Below are positions 50,901 through 56,900 of a DNA stretch of 64,000 bases, one piece after another. Source of the stretch: Cladopsammia gracilis (Eukaryota; Cnidaria; Anthozoa; Scleractinia; Dendrophylliidae); assembly GCA_022457155.1 (NCBI GenBank), contig JAJGOT010000472.1:306501-370500 (forward strand). Direction: 5' to 3'. Below the pieces are notes generated by a model. It was not told the origin of the DNA, did no database searches, and saw nothing but the letters and a program-made list of their open reading frames with translations. Numbering within the stretch: the first letter of the stretch is position 1; each line of letters opens with the position of its first letter. A program made the position numbers and the translations under genes.

Positions 50901-53900
50901 TAGGAGATCTCACTGTATACTTTTCTGCTTGTCGATAAAATTGCCAGCTTTTTTGTAGGTCGATTTTCATCAGTGTCGTCATCAAGCAGTACCGCTGGTG
51001 GGCGGCAAACCTTGGATGAGTTGGAGGGGAGAATGCAGCTGGGGATTGAGCTTGGAGAGGAGATGGAGGAGGAAGCACACCTCTCTCCAGCCTACAGGAG
51101 TAAGTACAGGAGGTTTTTTTCCCACGAGTACTCAACTTCCAAACTGAATTTTCATTTGATAAAATATTGGAAAAGGAACAGTATCACGTGGAAGTACTGC
51201 TCGATAGCTTTTATTTGAATGGCAACACTTCTGGATTTCATCCACTAACTCAAAAGTTAGAATCACTTTATACCATATAATAAACAGCACCAAAGGAAAG
51301 CACTGCTCAATAGCTTTCATTTAAATGGACACACTTTGGGATTTCTTCCACAGACTCATAAGAACAATCTTATACAGCATAACAAAGAGTAACACAGAAA
51401 AGTACTGTTCGATAGCATTCATTTGAATGGTCACACTTTAGGATTTCATCCAAACTCAAAAGTTAGAATCGCATTGTAAGGCGTAATAAATAGTACCATA
51501 GGAATGTACTGCTCGGAAGCTTCGATTGATCACCCTGTACATGCCCCAGTTGTTCAAAAGGTGGGGCACTATCCACTGAATAAATCTCCTTTCTTCCAGT
51601 GTATTAAGGTGGCTCCCAACAGTTTCCAGCACTTTTTAAGACTTAGAATTTGATGGATCATTATAACCACTCTTTATCAGTTGATGCTCGATCATGATAT
51701 CAAACGAACGCCCAATGATTGGTGAACACGTTGTTATCATTTTTGTGACACAGTATGTTACTATAGGAACAGTATAACGTTAACGTTAAGTGTTAATTAC
51801 TCAAAAATGACTCGGTGAACCCCATTTTTTATTGTCGAAATTTGATCAGTAGGATAAGATGCAACTTTTGGCAAAGTTTAAAAAAATTCTGTAGGTGGGG
51901 TTCAGAGCCATCTTAAATTTTCGAAAATTTAAATGCAATTAATTTTGTTAACGTTTATCCACTGGATAACGATTTATCCAGTGAATAGCGTTATTTAATT
52001 TTTGAACAATCGGGCAAAGCATAATAAACAGCAAGACAGGGGAGTACTGCTCAATATATTTTTTTTTCCGATGGTCGCGTTAGAATTTCATCCACAGATT
52101 CATACTTTGAACTATGTTACGCGACTCGGGAAAAAGCACCTGGTCGCAGGTTAAATTGTTTCTGGCAAAAAAGAAAAACTTCCTCGACGATTGCTTGGGG
52201 TATGTTTGGGCCAAAGGTTTGCCGAGTAAAATCGTTTAGTGATAAAAAAACGTATTAGCAATAGTGAAGACATCAATATCTGAAGAATTCGAAAGCCACG
52301 AATATTTTAGCCTTGGGGTGCTTGAACCTGTTATACAGGCTGTGAATATCTTTGCAGGGTCCAGATGCGATTTTCCTCAGAAGATAATCCTATAAATTAA
52401 CCGACATCATATATGGGTAAACTAGCTTGTGTGTTGTTTTATTGCTAGATGATGAATTTGGACGGGTCAGTGGTGATCCATCAGAGACCAGTTCCTTGGC
52501 GTATTCAATGGATGGAGAGGAGGACTGGATCTGGGGAGGTGAGGGGTCTGGGTTTGTGGATGTCCAGGAAATTCGTGCCCAGCTTGCTTTCAGTGGCTCA
52601 GCACAAGCGCTCAGAGAGATAAGGTAAGTTTGATAGTACTTTGTGGTACTCATAATTCTACCTCTTCTTTGGAAGATAATCAAATGTAGTAGATTTGATT
52701 ATCGGAAAACACGTCGTGACCCTTTGTCATTGAGCCTTGTAGCTTTACAATTCGCCCCTCCACAAACCGTGGGGAGCTTTTGGCACTGAGATTTCTGGGA
52801 TCGTTTGGTTGCCTTTGGAAACCTTCAACCAATCGCAACTAACGCTGGTTACCCCAAACGATCCCAGAAAGCTTACTGCCGAAAGCTGGTGCTTAGTCTG
52901 CCTGTAGTTTCTGGAATGGCAAATCCCCGAATGGCACTCCAAACTCACTTAAGAAGCCGTTTCTATAAATTAATAAAGCGCAGACCATTCTCTTTCGAAA
53001 GAAACGGTCACTTTTTGAATCTGTAATGGCATGAATTTAAACACCTTTTCATCCAGCTAACATGATTTCTTTTTTCAAGATTTATGCTGCAGACGTTTGT
53101 GGAGGCCAAGTGTCACGACTGGTGGTTAATACTTTCCCTGGTATTGCGTGACAGCACGTGCCTGACAGACTTCATTGATGACGTCATCAAACTTCACGAC
53201 ACAACCGCTGAATCACTTTCCCGGATGAAGGAAGGAATAGAATCGCTGGAAGCCTGGGCTGAGCAGAATTGGTAATTCAAAATATTGACCGGCCGATGGT
53301 CTGTGTTGACAAGTGATAAATGGACACTGTTTAAATACGGTATAATGCCTTAGGCGTGTTTCAAACTCAGACATCTTGCTACTGTCTTGTCAAGCTACAA
53401 TAGGCGACAAAAATAGTTGACACACTCTATAACAAAAACGGTTTTCGTGACATATTTATCACTGTACCTTTCCATTCACTACACTCTGCCGCATTAACCC
53501 CCGTCCCCCCATCCAATGTTGTAGGATTGTAGCGACAGACCTGACGAAACGATACACAACATTGTCTGGGGGGGGGGTGGGGGTGGAGAATTAGGGGGGT
53601 GGGGCTGAAATGCCTCTCGTGCCGAACAAAATGGGGTTCAAAATGACAATGTGACAACAATATTGTCGCCTATTGTCTGAAGTACGAAATGTGCTATTTC
53701 TTTCCAAAAGTGCGAGAAAATTAATCGGTTATTACAAATATTAATCTGCACTGTCCGATGTTTTGATTCATGCGAACGGTGTTAATAGCTGATTAATAGG
53801 CCATTTGCACGATGACGTCATTTGACTACTACTACCAGAATCCTTCAGTTTTTTGTTTTGTGGTGCAAATTAGGGCTATTGTTATTTAAACCGCACTGGG

Positions 53901-56900
53901 ATTACAAAATTTAAATAAGAAAGGAAAAACGAAATGAATTCTGGTAGTAGTAGTCAAATGACGTCATCGTGCAAATGGCCTATTGCATTCTAATTGCAGC
54001 CGTTTATCGAATGTCATAATAATTATAATGTTATAATAGTCTTAAGCATGTGAATAAAGCGAGGCAAAATGGTCTAAAATTGACGAAGAAACTGGTGCCT
54101 TTGGGCGCATTGCACGAAAATACAAAGGGTTAGGACTGAAGGAAATGATGGACGAATTATATGTTTCAAGGTCTTCAGAAAATCAGATTTAAAAAGACTG
54201 AAAAAGGGCCAATGTAACAAAGTCCACCACAAGAATGAGCGACCAGGCCGGCCAAGAAAGTTGAGTCCCCGTGTAGAGCGGCCATTCCTTTGACAGATTC
54301 GCTCTTTAAGGAAAGAAGAGGGGAATTTTACCGTAAAGCGAACAATGGAAGAGGCCGCCTTAAAAATTTACCAAGTTTCTTGCAGACTGAGTACAATGCC
54401 GTAACACAGCGTAACACGCGCGCGTGACATATCAAATTACTGTCACTTGATGTGGCATTTACAAGAAATTCTTATTCATTTCTCGCATAATTCGTGTATC
54501 AAACCCGAATTTAGAACATAAAATATGTTCAATCTTTCATTCTGTTATAAAATCAGCCTTTAAAAAGGGAAATATGTGTCTATCTTCTGAAATTCCACGA
54601 TTTACCACGATTAACCACGATTTACAATGGTAAACAAAAGAACATTACTAAAGCTGTTTTTTATTTCAAAATGGTAAATCGTGGTAAATCGTTGTTATTC
54701 GAGACATCTTCTTTACTGCTTTCTTTTCTAAGGAAATTTTGCACAAGAAGACATTTCTTTTGCTGTTATTGCGAAAGTTCAACATGAAACCGAGAACCGT
54801 CATCATTTCAGAATGAAGAACCGTCATCATTTCAGTTTCCTTTCCGTTAAGCAAGCCGTTCCGTAATAAACACAATGGTGTTCTTGCCACTTGCAAAAAC
54901 GAGAAGGAATTCGCAAGTCCATGTTATCTTTTATCTTGTTTGGAAAATACTAATAAATTCGAATAAATACTAATAAATAAGAATGAAGAACCGTCATCAT
55001 TCCAGTTTCCCTTCCGTTAAGCAAGCCGTTCCGTAATAAACACAATGGTGTTCTTGCCACTTGCAAAAACGAGAAGGAATTCGCAAGTCCATGTTATCTT
55101 TTATCTTAGGTAAACGATTTTTCGTTTGTCTCACGATGGAGTCACTTTAAGATGTTGATCGCGACGTTTCGACTGCTATTACTGCTAGTCTAATTGGTTC
55201 TAGACAAAAATTGAGTACTTTGTCAAACCCACCTGAGCTCTTGATTGATAATATTCCAATAGAACAAGTTTCCTCTGTCAAATCGCTTGGAATATTTATT
55301 GATGAAAATCTACGGTGGCAAATACACATCGATAAATTATCTAAAAAGATCGCTTCCGGGATAGGAGCCATAAAAAGAATTAGACCTTTTGTGCCCCCAT
55401 CTACTCTTCATTATATATACAACGCGCTAATTCAATCTCACTTCAATTACTGCAATCTTGTTTGGGGTAATTGTGGTAAAACTTTATTTGAAAGGCTACA
55501 GAAGCTTCAGAACCGTGCCGCTCGTGTTTTAACTTTTTCTAGCTATGACGCGGACGCCAACTGCCTAATTAGACAACTCGATTGGAAAGATTTGAGCACA
55601 CAGTTTCAAATACAGAAAATCATAATGGTTTACAAGTGTTTAAATGGTCTTGTTCCTGAATACCTGTCCTCTAAATTTGTTATACGAAATGGAATGCGCT
55701 ATTCCCTGAGGGACTCTGATAATAAACTAGTCGTCACGTTCCCACGAACTAATTACATGAAAAATAGCTTTAGTTATAGCGGAGCAGTTCTCTGGAACAG
55801 CCTACCCTGTGATATGAGAGAAATGAAATCTCTAAGTCAATTTAAACGTTCAGCTTATCTGAATTTTTAATTTAAACTACACACGGCATTCATGAAAAAC
55901 AGGTTATTAGATTAATTGTAGTTAGCTTTGTAATTTGTTTAGGCTAGTTAGGTTAGCTAGGTTAGGTTCCTGATGATTTTACCGTGTTTAAATAAAGATT
56001 TACAGTTACAGTTACAGTTACAGGCGATGAGGTCGATTGGTTACGTGTCGCTTATGTAGCACGTTGGCTTGTTGCTATTGGTGCATTTCGATCCTCATTA
56101 TTATTCCGAAAAGATGTTGTTCCCTCTCCGGTCCGATTTGATATCGGTCGGTTATTATGCTTCTTGATTGTAGGCATCCACGCTTCGGGAATTTCAATTC
56201 CACTATCTCTGTTGATGTTATTAGGATGTAGTCTTATGTGGATGGCCTCTTTAACTCTACGGGTATACCAGTGTGGTTCACGGTCAATAAACTTAACCTA
56301 AATGCCCGGTCTTGTTAGCGTGTTCTGAAACCGCGGAGGTTTGAGTACGAGCAAGCCGTATGTCTCTATCGTGTTCTTTTATCCTTTCATGCATAGACCT
56401 CCCTGTTTCTCCGATATACACTTTGCCGCATTCGCAAGGAATCTTGTAGACAAGATAGTGACTCCATCGTGAGACAAACGAAAAATCGTTTACCTATCTT
56501 ACACACCACGATGAACAACAACCACAGTTTTAGTAACATCTTTTATCTTGTTTGGAAAATACTAATAAATTCAGTTACATAGCAACTGGCACTGACTAAG
56601 CAACACATCTGCTGCGCATATACCATATAGTTACGTATCTGTTTCCCGCTTTGACATTAGTGAGGCTCTTGACGCATTTGCGTGTTTTACTGGTAACACA
56701 GCGGATTTCATTTCTACAAATAATCCTCAAATTTGGTCATATATGAAAGTCTGTTGTGTGATATAGCAGAAAGTCCCCAAAATAATAATTTAAGCAAGAG
56801 ACAGCGCCCTTGCCTTACCATGAATGTCCAAATAACAATTTTTGTATATCGGACAATAGGCGACAAAAATAGTTGACACACTCTATAACAAAAACGGTTT

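Larger units (their letters stand above)
55108..56537 (-). mobile_element. Penelope-like element insertion with a LINE nested in its 3' region
   Basis: ATCTTTTATCTT at 55096-55107 and again at 56538-56549 is a 12-bp target duplication. The two ends carry an inverted pair of about 40 bp (AGGTAAACGATTTTTCGTTT at 55108; its inverse near 56477-56496). The right part encodes a GIY-YIG domain on the minus strand. The left part has CGACGTTTCGACTGC, typical of the 3' tail. So it is a 5'-truncated copy whose start carries an inverted piece of its own 3' end. Confidence 0.7.
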
